From Leptodontidium sp. MPI-SDFR-AT-0119 (lineage: Eukaryota; Ascomycota; Leotiomycetes; Helotiales; Leptodontidiaceae): a stretch of 64,000 nt of DNA. The notes under the pieces were generated by a model, which worked only from the letters and a program-made list of their open reading frames with translations, was not told the origin of the DNA and made no database searches. The stretch covers positions 744,001 to 808,000 of the forward strand of contig JAHLEZ010000010.1 in assembly GCA_020726505.1 (NCBI GenBank), read 5' to 3'. The position numbers and the translations under genes are program-made. Below, piece after piece: positions 35,353 through 46,247 of the stretch. Numbering within the stretch: position 1 is the first letter of the stretch; every line of letters begins with the position of its first letter.

Positions 35353-36239
35353 CGTCATACATTTATTTGACCAAGGTTATAGAAGCCTAGGTTACCCAGC
35401 GGCTTTCAAACGAGGAGCCTCGGTGGGCAAAGAAAACGGGAGTGGGAAAGTGGTGACATGAAGAGATGTAGATAGATAGAGGTTAAGAAAGACCTATCTA
35501 TACAGAGCAGAAATGAGAAAAGCGATACCGAAAGAACAAGACTAGGGATAAAACAATATTTGAGGACGTACGACGCTCGTATTGAGCGAGAGGTTAACTT
35601 CGGCGAGAATCCACCTTGTGATTGAGGGAGTTGGGTTGATTTGTTTCGTGCTTTTGGTATTCATTATAGGTGGCTTGCAGAGAACTTTCTCTCATTGCTT
35701 TTTTCATACTTCTTCAACTCAGCTTCTGCTCCCAAACTCAAACATCGAAGTCATGATAAGAGGATGCAACTACCCATCCCAATAGAATGAAACAAACCAT
35801 TCAACCAATTGCTTATCATCTACTCACAGTCTCTACTTCATTATCCTAGGTCCTGAAACGGTGACAAATTCCGATCCACCCACCTGATCGAGTCTTCACA
35901 TCGAGGAATGATCTCTTGAACTTCTCATTTAGGGACCTAGAATCCACCCAATTACATCATGTATAGTATACATTCTTTTGCCGCACTCCCGTCCTATGCC
36001 CCGATGTTTCGCAGGGGTTTCCCCCTCCGAAAGTGGGATATTGCACAGTCTGTGCTTCGCGCGCCTTTAGCATGACACATTTGACAACTCGCATGCTATT
36101 TCGAGAAAATTGCCCCATACTTTTGTTTCTCTATATATCTTAAAGCACAGTTGCTTCGACTTTTGCTCTTCACTTTAACTCAACTGGTCGCTTTCTCTCA
36201 ATCCTGTTTCCCTCCAGCTTCAGTTTTTACAATCGAGAA
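35353..36239. other. intergenic
   Basis: No gene seen. The last 200 bases hold a CT-rich leader typical of fungal promoters in front of the acetyltransferase gene. Confidence 0.4.
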
Positions 36240-36944
36240 ATGTTGCTGAAGCTCTGTGGAGTTCAGGTGGAGGATTTCGACATTATGACGAACCACGCCG
36301 ATATATATCCACCTGGTGACGACTTAATCGGTTTGCCAACTCCCATATGCTGGCCAGTGTCTTCAAAAAGCGAGGCAAAGGAGCGGCTGAAGTTCCACAT
36401 GTCTCAGCAAAGAAAACGATTTCTCGGCGATCGAACAGCAACATATCTCAAAGTTATCGACGACGAGACCGAAGAGATCATTAGCATAGCCCGGTGGCAT
36501 TACTACCCCAATGGCTACTCCTACGCCGATGGAATTGGGTGGGAGATTCACAGTCCGGTAGAAGGAAAACCATTCCCCGAGGGAATGAACATCGAGTTGC
36601 ACAACTACATTCTCCAAGAAAGAGATGGCAAGAGGAAAGATTGGATGGTAGAGAATGAGCCATGCTGGATTTTGATGCATTTGGTAACCCGAGGCTCTCA
36701 AAGAGGTCGAGGTGCGGCTGGCATGTTGATCAATTGGGGTATTGAGAAGGCGAGAGAGGATGGTGTACCGGTTTATCTTGAGGCGGGTGTGGTGGGGAGG
36801 CCAGTTTACGAGAAGCGTGGGTTCCAACAGATTGGAGAGCTTTTGGTGTTGGATGTGAGGTCGTATGGTCTCGATATGACCGTTGTGATAGCTAAAATGG
36901 GAATTTTACCTCCGAAGAAGGTTGTTTCGAAAATTGGAAGTTGA
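36240..36944 (+). CDS. GNAT-family N-acetyltransferase
   Basis: An intronless 234-codon frame. The GNAT fold is supported by the acetyl-CoA loop and helix (LVTRGSQRGRGAAGMLINWG, near residues 145-164), then VYLEAGVVGRPVYEKRGF, the usual end of the fold in which the Tyr and the GF turn are conserved. The N-terminal part (RFLGDRTATYLKVIDDETEE, IISIARWHYYPNG) gives the first strands. An internal in-frame ATG at 36285 is an alternative start. The substrate cannot be told from sequence; many fungal paralogs of this size exist. It lies alone, with no obvious operon-like neighbour. Confidence 0.8.
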   Translation: MLLKLCGVQVEDFDIMTNHADIYPPGDDLIGLPTPICWPVSSKSEAKERLKFHMSQQRKRFLGDRTATYLKVIDDETEEIISIARWHYYPNGYSYADGIGWEIHSPVEGKPFPEGMNIELHNYILQERDGKRKDWMVENEPCWILMHLVTRGSQRGRGAAGMLINWGIEKAREDGVPVYLEAGVVGRPVYEKRGFQQIGELLVLDVRSYGLDMTVVIAKMGILPPKKVVSKIGS

Positions 36945-37291
36945 GGAAAACCGTTGTAATTTGTTTGATGGGGTAGGAATCGAGCATTCAGCCTTCTATT
37001 TGAGGTTTTAGGACTACAGTATAGATTTTAAATGTCATGAAAATGTTGTGAGGAAATCTGTTTATGCTTATTTGTTTACATAAATGGCTTTTGTTCAATC
37101 TCCATTATTGATCTTGCAATATAAGACTTCGCTCTCAGTAGGGAGTCAGTAGAGTGACAGCTTTTCAGACTCCGACTGGAAAAGTCTATGCAGCAGTACG
37201 AACAGACAATGGAAGCCTCCATTGAATGTGACAAATTCAATCCAACTTAGTTCTTCTTACTGATATTCACTACTTGCGAGTTAAGTAAATT
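36945..37291. other. intergenic
   Basis: 347 bases between the acetyltransferase stop and the predicted start of the histone-tail protein. No gene seen. Confidence 0.4.
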
Positions 37292-38481
37292 ATGCCTAAA
37301 CACGTCGACGCGAGCAGGGGTGTTGATATCTAAGCGAGTCGCGTCTCTTACTTTCCATCGTGCTGATCCATTTCAATACTCAACACGAATTGTTCCCCAA
37401 ACTGTTTAGGAAAGAAGCCCGCGCCTCCAACTCCTGTGCTCGCTTATCTCATCAACCATGCCGCAAACAATTCAAAGAGAGCTCTCAGAAAGGCGCCGAG
37501 GAGGCAACTTGCGACTGAAGCAGCACGCAAATCAGCACCATCAACAGGAGGCCTGATCTCGTGTTCCCATCCACCCAGGGCAGCGCGGAAGTCAGCACCA
37601 TCGACTGGACCTATGCTTTCTATAGGGCGAGCCGAACGAGACAGCCCATCTTCTCCTGGCAGCATCATCGACCTCACCGAATCTCCATCGACGACAAATC
37701 CTCCTCATGCCATCACTGAGGACGACTTAGCTCTCGTCAGTGAGGAACTCAAGCGAGCTATTGCTTCAGTCTCTGAGCAGCACCTCCGCTCTGCTATCTT
37801 GAAAGCATGCACTGAATCAGCGTGGACTGCTCGGCTGTTAGGCCCCCTTCTCACACCTTCTGCTGTGGGAATATCGGAGAGGAAGAGGAAACGGAGCCCC
37901 CCAATATGCGAGAATTGTTGTGAGGAAGTTGACGATGATGGGGATGGATGCTGCAAGTTCCGGAGGATGGAAGTGGCCAGGTGATTCCTTCCCTACCAAC
38001 CCAGTACAGCATGGCCAAAGGAGAGGCTTGGACTGACAGGCGAGTATTTGAATAGGAGAGAGGCAGATGCGGAAGAGCAACAAGAACTGAAAGAGTACCT
38101 CGACTTTGAAGGGACATGTGAGAATTGCGGGGGAGAAATTGATGATGACGACGATGGATGCTGTAAATTCAGGAGGATGCAGGTTGCTAGGTAAGTGCTT
38201 GCCCGGTTTCTAGGTTGTTAACGATAATCTCAAGATGGAGGGGTTGAGAGACTAAATAGGGAAGTGCTTTCAATAGGAAGAGATTATCTTCTCTTGCAGA
38301 GGCTTCTGCTGCAACTGATCAAAGCATCGTATGGCAATCATCTGTAGCCAGCGAGATGTCTGCACTAATTTCCGAGGTCGTGTGCATCCTTGTTTTGGTT
38401 GCCGTCGCTCACAGGGAGGCCTTCGGTGGGTCCGGCCATGTGTCCCAAGTTGCCTTTTTATTTTCTTTCCACGGATGTTAA
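37292..38481 (+). CDS. Histone H3-tail-like protein with SUMO-interaction motif and Cys/Asp repeats
   Basis: Predicted 312 residues from exons 37292-37319, 37410-37980, 38056-38190 and 38277-38481, summing to whole codons. Exon 1 is inferred, because the long exon has no usable ATG. Codons at 37490-37552 read KAPRRQLATEA then ARKSAPSTGG, matching fungal histone H3 residues 18-34 and their surroundings at 18 of 21 positions, including the K27/S28 context ARKS. A second AARKSAPSTG lies at 37580-37609. No histone fold follows. A SIM-like SIIDLTES is at 37661-37684. Then come two related units, ICENCCEEVDDDGDGCCKF and TCENCGGEIDDDDDGCCKF, each ending RRM.VAR at an exon border, so an exon was duplicated. 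The short last exon is hydrophobic. It may be a nuclear protein that imitates H3 for a modifying enzyme or reader; function is unknown. Confidence 0.6.
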
Positions 38482-39058
38482 GAAAGCCTTGGAGTTGCGA
38501 AGGGCCACATGTAAATTTACACAAGATTAACTAACTGTAGTTCCGCCGTTTATTTAGAAAATCATTTTATGTGACTTGGGACTCGCAACCACTAACCCGT
38601 CGAACTGTCACACACCCTCACCCTGAGCCTCAATTTCCATTGGATAATTTCTTTGCTCGCTACTGTAGACCACTTCGAGAATTCCACACTGCAGCACCAG
38701 GCAGCTGAATGCCAGCCTAAGCTCCAAATGACCCGCGATCTTCATGGTCGGCCTCGGGAAGATCTCCCGCCGTTCGTGGGCGGCATTGCTACAGGCTGAC
38801 ATGTCTCACTTTGTCTGCAAATCCCCGAAAACTCATCTAAGCTTTCCGCAAATAAGGTATGGTATATCTGCATGGGTTAATGTATGATCAATGATCTTCA
38901 CTGAGGGCCACATCCGCTGGCTTTTCTTATCAAGATGAGTCCCTCCACCCGCCTGAATATTCCACTTTTTGGTTTCTCTTCTCTGTTTTGTCGCCATATC
39001 TGAACGGGTTTTGTCTGTTCTAGAGTTTTTCATTTGATCAGAAGATCCTCTCGCGACT
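38482..39058. other. intergenic
   Basis: 577 bases with no gene seen. It presumably includes the promoter of the SLATT gene. Confidence 0.4.
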
Positions 39059-40249
39059 ATGAGCACATTGCAGAAGTGCAAGGATATTTTCCGAATTGCA
39101 TTTCCACCCAAACAGAACCCACAAAAACCAGATATCGAAAACAGCACGATGGGACAAAATGGTACATCCGAATCATCGACTCTCCCAGCACAAAAGGTCC
39201 AAGTTGACGCCTATGGTCGACCAGAGCTCGACCCAACCGACAATCTGAATTTATTCCGTCACCTCACGGGAATTGTATCTCATCCATCCATGTCCCACAG
39301 CGACTCGATCTTCTCATCTGGCGGTCGTCCGGCTCCGAATCTGGGAATCTATGCTCGAGTCGTCCACAATGAAAAGACAGCAAAGGTTGGATTCAAATAC
39401 TTCTCCTGGTTGATCAATGGATGTCTGGGTCTACAAATCGTGGTTGCAGCTGCATTGACAGCTCTGGGAGCTGCAGGCGGGAGTCGTGGAGCCGTAACGG
39501 TGTTTGGCGCCGTTAATACTGTCTTCGCGGGGGTCTTGACATTCTTGAAGGGCTCAGGACTGCCGAACCGATTCAAATACTACCAGACTGAGTGGAGGCG
39601 AGTACGCGAATTCATCGAGCAACGGGAACGGGATTTCAGTCGTCCGGGTTGTGATCTGGATGTTCATGCCGTTGCGGCATTAGTAGAATCCATGTACGAG
39701 GAAGTGAAGACAGAGTTGGAAGCCAGTCAACCGGATCGCTTTGCTGGTCACAACTCCGCGCGAAAGTCAGCTATACAGCCTGAGACAGTTCCAGCGTATA
39801 AGTTTCCAAGCATGGCGCTTCCTCGGATGGATAATGCTTTGGAGAAGGGCAAGGAAGTTGAAGCTGGCATTGGTAGTAGAGTGAAGAACCTGGCTTCGGA
39901 GATATCCCACTACGCACATCAAGCTCGAGATGTCGCCAAAGATATACAGGCGCAAAGGGACAGCATTGCTGCAGGTGCAAGCAGGGAGTATGCTGACAGA
40001 GCGGAACGAGTGGAGCATGCATTTGGAGAGAAGGCCAAAGATCTGGCAACAGAGGTTGGCGACAGGGCACACATGGCTGAGAGAGTAGTTCGTGATGCGG
40101 AAGAGCGAGAGCGCAAGGCAATGAGCGAAATGGTTGAGGAGACAAGGGGGCGGATGGGAAGGGTTGAGACGGCTGCTATGCGCAAGCTCTCAGGTCCTAT
40201 CACAATTAATTTATCGCATTCTGGGAGTGCAAGTACTGAACACAAATAG
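39059..40249 (+). CDS. SLATT-domain (fungal type) two-helix membrane protein with coiled coil
   Basis: An intronless 396-codon frame. The N-terminal 100 residues are polar. Two adjacent membrane helices follow (FSWLINGCLGLQIVVAAALT near 121-140 and VTVFGAVNTVFAGVLTFL near 146-163), joined by a Gly-rich turn. Next is RFKYYQTEWRRVREFIEQRE, typical of the fungal SLATT domain (2TM domain associated with SMODS and SLOG in bacteria). The C-terminal third is a long Ala/Glu/Arg-rich coiled coil with repeated short heptads. Bacterial SLATT proteins are thought to act as membrane effectors in nucleotide-signalled defence; the role of fungal versions is not known. A nucleotide sensor is not visible beside it. 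Confidence 0.75.
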   Translation: MSTLQKCKDIFRIAFPPKQNPQKPDIENSTMGQNGTSESSTLPAQKVQVDAYGRPELDPTDNLNLFRHLTGIVSHPSMSHSDSIFSSGGRPAPNLGIYARVVHNEKTAKVGFKYFSWLINGCLGLQIVVAAALTALGAAGGSRGAVTVFGAVNTVFAGVLTFLKGSGLPNRFKYYQTEWRRVREFIEQRERDFSRPGCDLDVHAVAALVESMYEEVKTELEASQPDRFAGHNSARKSAIQPETVPAYKFPSMALPRMDNALEKGKEVEAGIGSRVKNLASEISHYAHQARDVAKDIQAQRDSIAAGASREYADRAERVEHAFGEKAKDLATEVGDRAHMAERVVRDAEERERKAMSEMVEETRGRMGRVETAAMRKLSGPITINLSHSGSASTEHK

Positions 40250-40692
40250 AAGAAGGAAGCTGAGTACTGTTGATGGCTCTGCATCGGTGCTAGAACCCAC
40301 GAAAGCATTTTACACCCACCTTTTGGCTCATCTTGAAATATGATATCCGAGCAGTCCACAGTGCTGTTGCTAAGTTAGCTTGAAATTTCATGATTGCGTA
40401 GTTTGAAGAGGGTCTCGATTTGATTATGTTTTTCCAAGTCAAGAGACGTCGACTCGATTTAACCTTGCATCCGGCTTCCAGAACAAACCGAGGTACTACC
40501 CTTCGTCCATGATGACCAAGTGGCAGAAAGCCACCCGCAAATTCAACTTTTCCACTCTCCCAGACTCGCTGAACGCCGGAAACCAACACGCCGGGGAGAG
40601 AAAGAATCCCCCACCATAGGACAAATCTAAGAGCTTCCCCTGAAGATGAACATCGGAAGCTTCCATCATCGAAACTATTCCTCATCTCATGC
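40250..40692. other. intergenic between convergent genes
   Basis: 443 bases between the 3' ends of the SLATT and MYND genes. No gene seen. Confidence 0.4.
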
Positions 40693-41343
40693 CTAGTGCC
40701 CACTGGCGATGCTCTTGCAAGCTCTTTTGTGAGACGGCCAGTCCTGTGCCTGACGCTCTTTCCCACAATAAAACGCAATCTTGCACCGAGCACACTTGAA
40801 CGTCTTGTCAACCTTTTCACAGACATTACAAGGCATAACCTCGCCTTTGACTTTTTCAGCTTTATCATGTTCATCAGTTCCGGCCGGGCTTCCAGCGATT
40901 TCGGACATAGTAGTCTGGATATTCTGTCTTGCTCCCATATTGCAGCTTGGCTTGGGGCACACAGGGCAGGCGAGTACATTGACAAAGGGATCGGGTGTGT
41001 GGAGCCATGACATGGGTGTCAGTGTTGGATATGTGCAGGAGCTCCACACACGCAACATTCATGCTGGCAGGCTGCGAACACCGCCTGCATGTGCTGTGTG
41101 ACGATAGGCTTCATGGTGGCTATAAAGAGGCTAATGTATTCGGGGTCGGCGGCTGAATGGTTTGCCTTTGATTTTTCGATCAGCGTACTTGGGAGATTGT
41201 GTGTGAAACTGTGGTTTGAGAGGGTTAGCTTTTGATATTCTGTGTACTGTACAGCGGACGCTTTGCGGATTGGGTTGAGCGACTAACATGAGGGGCGCCG
41301 TGCCACCACACATGAACTCAATTCGTACTGGTCGAGTTGCCAT
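40693..41343 (-). pseudogene. MYND zinc-finger protein with one frameshift
   Basis: Exons 41343-41288 and 41208-40693 (minus strand). The N-terminal part reads MATRPVRIEFMCGGTAPL, then the conserved middle (TQHMQAVFAACQHECCVCGAP, cut here at 20 as QHMQAVFAACQHECCVCGAP). The C-terminal MYND finger shows CNVC, CARC, YCGKERQAQDWPSHKRAC. This pattern matches a family of short fungal MYND proteins. The frame breaks near 41019-41022, between CGAPAH and TPMSWLHTPDPF; one base appears missing, and restoring it gives 190 codons. I cannot tell a real mutation from a sequencing error. MYND fingers bind Pro-rich protein motifs; the partner is unknown. Confidence 0.65.
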
Positions 41344-42094
41344 GGTGGAAGATGCTGCTTTTAACAGTTGTGTTTGATGGGTTGGTTTTGAGAAAATGGA
41401 TCACAACTGAAGTGTTTTCCTTTTCACTTCTGTTTGGGACCGGAACGAGACAGAATGAGGGGTTGGGATCTTGAATATGAAGTTGGAAGTAAAAAACACG
41501 ATAAGTACGCAGTCACGTGGAGTTTAAGATGAGACTTCTTGCGTCAAGGTCAGTTTCGAGTTCAAGAGTTTACGAGTTCTGGAAAGCTACAATCTTTTGA
41601 TCTGTACCTTACGTATATACTAGAAAGATATTTGTTTCCTGAGAGTGAATTATATAAGAGGTGAACCAAAAGTACGAGAAGTGCCGCGGCGGCATGCACA
41701 TTACAACGATTGGCCATGGCTAATGGAAGCAAGAATCTGATATTCTTTGAATACGTGAAGCCAGTATTGAGCGCCCATCTCGGCTCCTATAGCACTGCAT
41801 AATGTAGGAGGGCCCATGTATCGGTTGTGAGACTTCTGCAATTTCACATTTGGTACATTCACAGATGCTGAATTCGCTTAAGCCCCTTTCGAAGACAAAC
41901 AAGCAGGTTCTCATTCGCTAACATTGATTGCATCATCAAAACTCCGGCATATTCACATCCAAAGATCCGACTCCAAACTCCATATCCCTGTTTTGAGACA
42001 TATACCCATCTAATAGATGCCCAGCCCAAGTCCTCGGTCATTGCCATTATACATCCATCTCCTCTATACACACCCAAGATACCCGTCCATATTA
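41344..42094. other. intergenic
   Basis: About 750 bases between the MYND start and the glucanase stop, both on the minus strand. No gene seen. Confidence 0.4.
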
Positions 42095-44176
42095 TCAGTA
42101 GTACTCGGGTAAATCTGAATAGCTCGGAATGCTTGCGGAACAATTGAACTCAGGCGCGTACGCCTTCTTCGGTAAGATTCCAGCCGCAAGACCTCGTTGG
42201 TAGCTCCATTGCGTAGCTCCTTCTGTCGCCCAAGTCCAGTAAAACCAACCCCATCCTTTCTCAAAACTGTGCATTTGTGCTTCCGCAAACATTTGCAGGA
42301 ATTGTTTGTAGGAGTCGCTGTAGGTGCTCGGATCAGAGTTCGCATTTGCGCAACTACATGCTGAACTTTTCGCCGGGCAGCCAGGTGAAAGAACTTCGGT
42401 AGACGAGTCGCCTGACTTGTAGTTGCCTTCCCAGCGAGTTCCCCATCCGACATTGTTGAGATTGGGAGCACAGTCCGTGTCCGCTTGCGACCATTCCGCG
42501 AATATGGTTGGTCCGAATCCGGTTGATACGCTCATACTCTGCTCGGTTTGAGTACTCCAGTCCGAACAAGCGTAGTCGACTTTCTTCGAGTGAGTGAAAT
42601 CGATCTGGTTCTTGTTGAAAATCACATATTGATGAACATCCAGGACAAGGCCATCATAACCCGAGAGCTTGCCCTTCCAATTTCCCAGACCCATGAACCC
42701 ATCTCCGAACACCACATAGGCATTGATACCATTCTTCCGGACAAGCTCATAGGCACTGACAGTCCATGCCAGGACGTCCGAAGTCTGCAGTGCAGTCATC
42801 TTTGGCTCGTTGGCAAGTCCGTAGAATGTGACGATGTTCTTGTATCTGTCCTGCGCGAAGAATTGGGAGAGCTGGTCGTGGACTGTAAGCGAACGATTGG
42901 CATTCAAAGCTCCATCTGCCCCATTCAACCATCCGATTGCACCTAGGCGACCACTGTGATTCCAGCCATTTTGACTACCAGGAATTCCGTGGAGATCAAG
43001 GTTGATTCGAAGGCCATGTTTACGGGCCCACTCGATGCCTCTGAGGAGGTACCTCCAAGAAACTCGGTAAACGTATGGGTCGCCATCGTAAGTCACCACT
43101 GCCCAATATGAGAATGGTATCCGAACATGATCCAGCCCAGCTGCTGCAATATCTTTAAATGTCTGCTCTGTGACGAATGTTGCGTAGTGCTTTTCCAAAG
43201 CTGCTTTTGCTCCAGTTCCCAAATGTTCCGTCAAAGTCCATTCGTCAACAACACCTGGATAATTGAATAAAGACGGCGTGATAAACGGTTCCAGCGAGAG
43301 CCACCCTCCGAGATTCACTCCTCTGGCAGGCGTGTCGGCGTATGATCCCCATGATGTCGATATGGGTGGCGAATTCGAATTGGCACTTTTAGAATCGTCC
43401 CACTCTGAGTTCAGACCCATGATCGGAAGACCTCCCACCGTGATAGCCGTGTATGTGACATTAAAATCTGTTGTGTCGTACCAAGAGAAGGGGTCCAAAT
43501 CCGTTCCTTTTGCCTCTGCTGGAATATCCGATTCTGATACACCGTTTAGATTCGAGTTTGAGGGTTTGCTGTCGCTCGATGATGATGTGCTTGAGCTTGT
43601 TGAGCTAGAGTTCGAGGAGTTCTTCTGACTGACGACTACCGCGACCACGATTATAATAATTATAATAACCAATGCAATTCCTATCCAGAGCCCTAGATTC
43701 CGGTTAGCACAAAATGCCAGAATGGTTCAGAGTGGTAACCAACATAAACGCTTCTTTTTCCCTCCACCTTCCTCTGAATCATACTCGTCTTTCTCGTATC
43801 GCGCTCCACCCCTTATTCCCTTCAGTCTCGAACTATCTCCTTCCTCAAGCAATGCCCCGCTCACTACCCTTCTCTTCTTCCTTTTATGCTGCCGCCTCTT
43901 TTCCACCACGATCTTCTCCTCTACAACCTCTCTATGCTGCCGTTTCCTCCTAGGCTTTGTTGGTGTGACTTCTGCTGACCTAGAGGCCTCCTTTTGATTC
44001 AATTGATCGAGCTTCGCTAAAGCATTGACCGATAACACCTGTGAGCTCGTTCCCGACGATGACGACTCATATCTCGCCCTTCTCGCTGTCCGTTTTTTAT
44101 CGTGCTGATGGCTTCGTTCTCGAGATTCTCGAGACTCTCGAGTCTTCCGGGGTGACTCGCGAAGGGCGGGAGCCAT
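42095..44176 (-). CDS. Membrane-anchored exo-beta-1,3-glucanase, GH5 (ExgD type)
   Basis: Predicted 674 residues from exons 44176-43750 and 43692-42095. A donor six bases further on (43744) also keeps frame. It is a type II membrane protein: a long, very basic cytoplasmic N-terminus (Arg/Ser/Glu-rich), then a membrane helix (WIGIALVIIIIIIVVAVVV) and a Ser-rich stalk. The GH5 domain has ARGVNLGGWLSLEPFITPSL, DHVRIPFSYWAV, the acid/base Glu in FYGLANEPK and the nucleophile Glu in TIFAEWSQAD, and a terminal YWTWATEGATQWSYQRG. It should trim beta-1,3-glucan at the cell surface in wall remodelling. It is divergent from the E1-beta gene, with about 360 bases between starts. Confidence 0.9.
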
Positions 44177-44536
44177 ATCTTTTCGTTGGCGCAATCCAGG
44201 TCGTGATTTTGCTCGTGATATCAAACAATTGATGGGGTTTGAAGAAAGCAATCCCTCATTTCCAGGTAAATATTTACAACAGAATGCCCAGACTGCCCAG
44301 TACGCCGACGTGGCCAGCGCTTCACGTTTCCATCCAAATCTTGTTTTCCGAGGCGCTTGGGACTGTTGGCACAGCAACAATCTGATAACAAACTGGATCT
44401 GGATAACGGTCTTGGCGAGTTCGGCTAGAAGCGGCACTCGAGTCCTCCAACCGTCGTCTTCTTGCAAGGACAATAAAGGTACAAACTTCCCCAGATTTCC
44501 CCTTCTTACCCCTCGCAATGTGATTTCCAAAACAAA
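44177..44536. promoter_or_regulatory. Divergent promoter between ExgD-type glucanase and E1-beta genes
   Basis: 360 bases separate the two start codons. No gene or strong known motif is evident. Shared control is possible but not shown. Confidence 0.35.
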
Positions 44537-45841
44537 ATGAGGGTATTACAGAGATCATTTCCGAGAGGAATACTTCCTTCGCGATGTCTTTCGAGTTACA
44601 AGACCCCCATATTCCCACCTTCACGGCTCTACTCCACAAGTCCACCATCCGCCCGTTTGAATATTCCCACTGACTACTCCACCATCCCCATACTAAACCA
44701 TACCTCACAAACGGCTCTCCAAAACCCCGAACTTCCCCCAGATGTTCGAAATGGCACTACAAAACGGATGAACTTGTTCCAATCGGTCAATGATGCTTTG
44801 AGCCTCGCCCTCGCTGCCGACGAGTCGGTCATATTGTTTGGGGAAGATGTTGCCTTTGGAGGGGTGTTTCGTTGCAGTATGGGGCTGGCAGAGAACTTTG
44901 GATCCGAGAGGGTCTTCAATACGCCGTTGAGCGAACAAGGAATTGTTGGTTTTGGAATCGGAGCTGCTGCTGAGGGGATGAAAGCAATTGCAGAAATTCA
45001 ATTCGCGGATTACGTGTATCCTGCATTCGATCAGTTGGTCAATGAAGCTGCGAAGTTTCGATACAGGGATGGGAAGGAGGGTAGACATGTTGGTGGATTG
45101 ACTGTTAGAATGCCATGCGGTGGTGTTGGACATGGTGCTCTGTAAGTTCAGACGATTCCTTGCAATATAATATAGAGCTAATAATTGCAGATACCATTCT
45201 CAGTCGCCGGAAAGTTTATTTACACATATCCCTGGCCTCCGGGTGATCATGCCCAGATCTCCCATCCAAGCGAAAGGTCTACTTCTCTCGGCAATAGCAA
45301 GCAATGATCCATGCGTCTTTATGGAACCGAAAGCGTTGTATCGAGCTGCAGTTGAGCAGGTTCCGACTGGAGCTTATTACCTGCCACTATCTAAGGCCGA
45401 AATATTGAAAGAAGGGTCGAATTTGACCATTGTGTCATATGGCCATCCTCTGTACACTTGCAGTGCTGCAATTGACAAGGCGGAGAAAGATCTCGGTATC
45501 AGCATTGAGTTGATTGACTTGAGAACTGTTTATCCATGGGACAAGGAATGTGTTCTGAAGAGCGTGAGGAAGACAGGGAGGTGTTTGGTGGTACATGAAA
45601 GTATGGTCAATGCTGGCATTGGAGCTGAGGTTGCTGCCAGTATACAGGAGGATAAGGAGACGTTTCTGAGACTGGAAGCGCCTGTTATGAGAGTTGCTGG
45701 ATGGAGTGTCCATATGGCTCTCATGTTTGAACGGTTCAACATCCCAGACGTCGCCAGTAAGTACTTCCCCTTTGAACAAAAGCTGCAAACTGATCCATCA
45801 CAGGGGTGTACGACAACATTAAAAAGGCAGTGGAGTATTGA
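44537..45841 (+). CDS. Branched-chain 2-oxoacid dehydrogenase E1 component beta subunit, mitochondrial
   Basis: Predicted 402 residues from exons 44537-45141, 45191-45756 and 45804-45841. The first ~45 residues are rich in Arg and Ser with few acids ([20 protein letters not shown]), a mitochondrial presequence. The transketolase-type core has [70 protein letters not shown] and [15 protein letters not shown], and the C-terminal half has [20 protein letters not shown] and the overall length fit the branched-chain enzyme better than pyruvate dehydrogenase. With the E1 alpha subunit it decarboxylates the keto acids of Leu, Ile and Val. The last exon encodes only the final 12 residues. Confidence 0.93.
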
Positions 45842-46247
45842 AAACACTAGCGATTTATATCGGAAGCAAGCAGCTGCTGACTTCAAAGATCCCTCCATGA
45901 TGAAAGATGATTAAGTGATGGGACCGAGGTGTTTCAAAAATGCATGGCTTTCAACCTGCCACAGAGTTGAGTTTCAACAGATAGACCATGCCAAAGTCGT
46001 AGATACGACAAACACAAATATAAAGTCCAAAAATATGTCTTGCCTGAACTGAGAAACACTCACTGCCCAAAATTGTAAATATACATCACGTGAGTATGCC
46101 TTGCGCCTGCATCAGCCACAAACGAGGGGTCGCGGCTCGGGCAGCACTCAATCTGTCTCATCCCAGAATCGACCTCAATCCAGACCGAACCTCATTGAAG
46201 GCATCGGAGGTAGTCGCGAAAACCCAATTCTCGAATTCCTTTCTGCG
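45842..46247. other. intergenic / leader of capping protein gene
   Basis: About 400 bases. An open frame extends upstream of the capping protein ATG, but without its own ATG, so it is treated as leader. Confidence 0.45.

Noticed and set aside
40290..40985. 231-codon minus-strand frame overlapping the MYND gene
   Set aside because: It overlaps the MYND exon in another frame; the MYND frame has the conserved cysteines.
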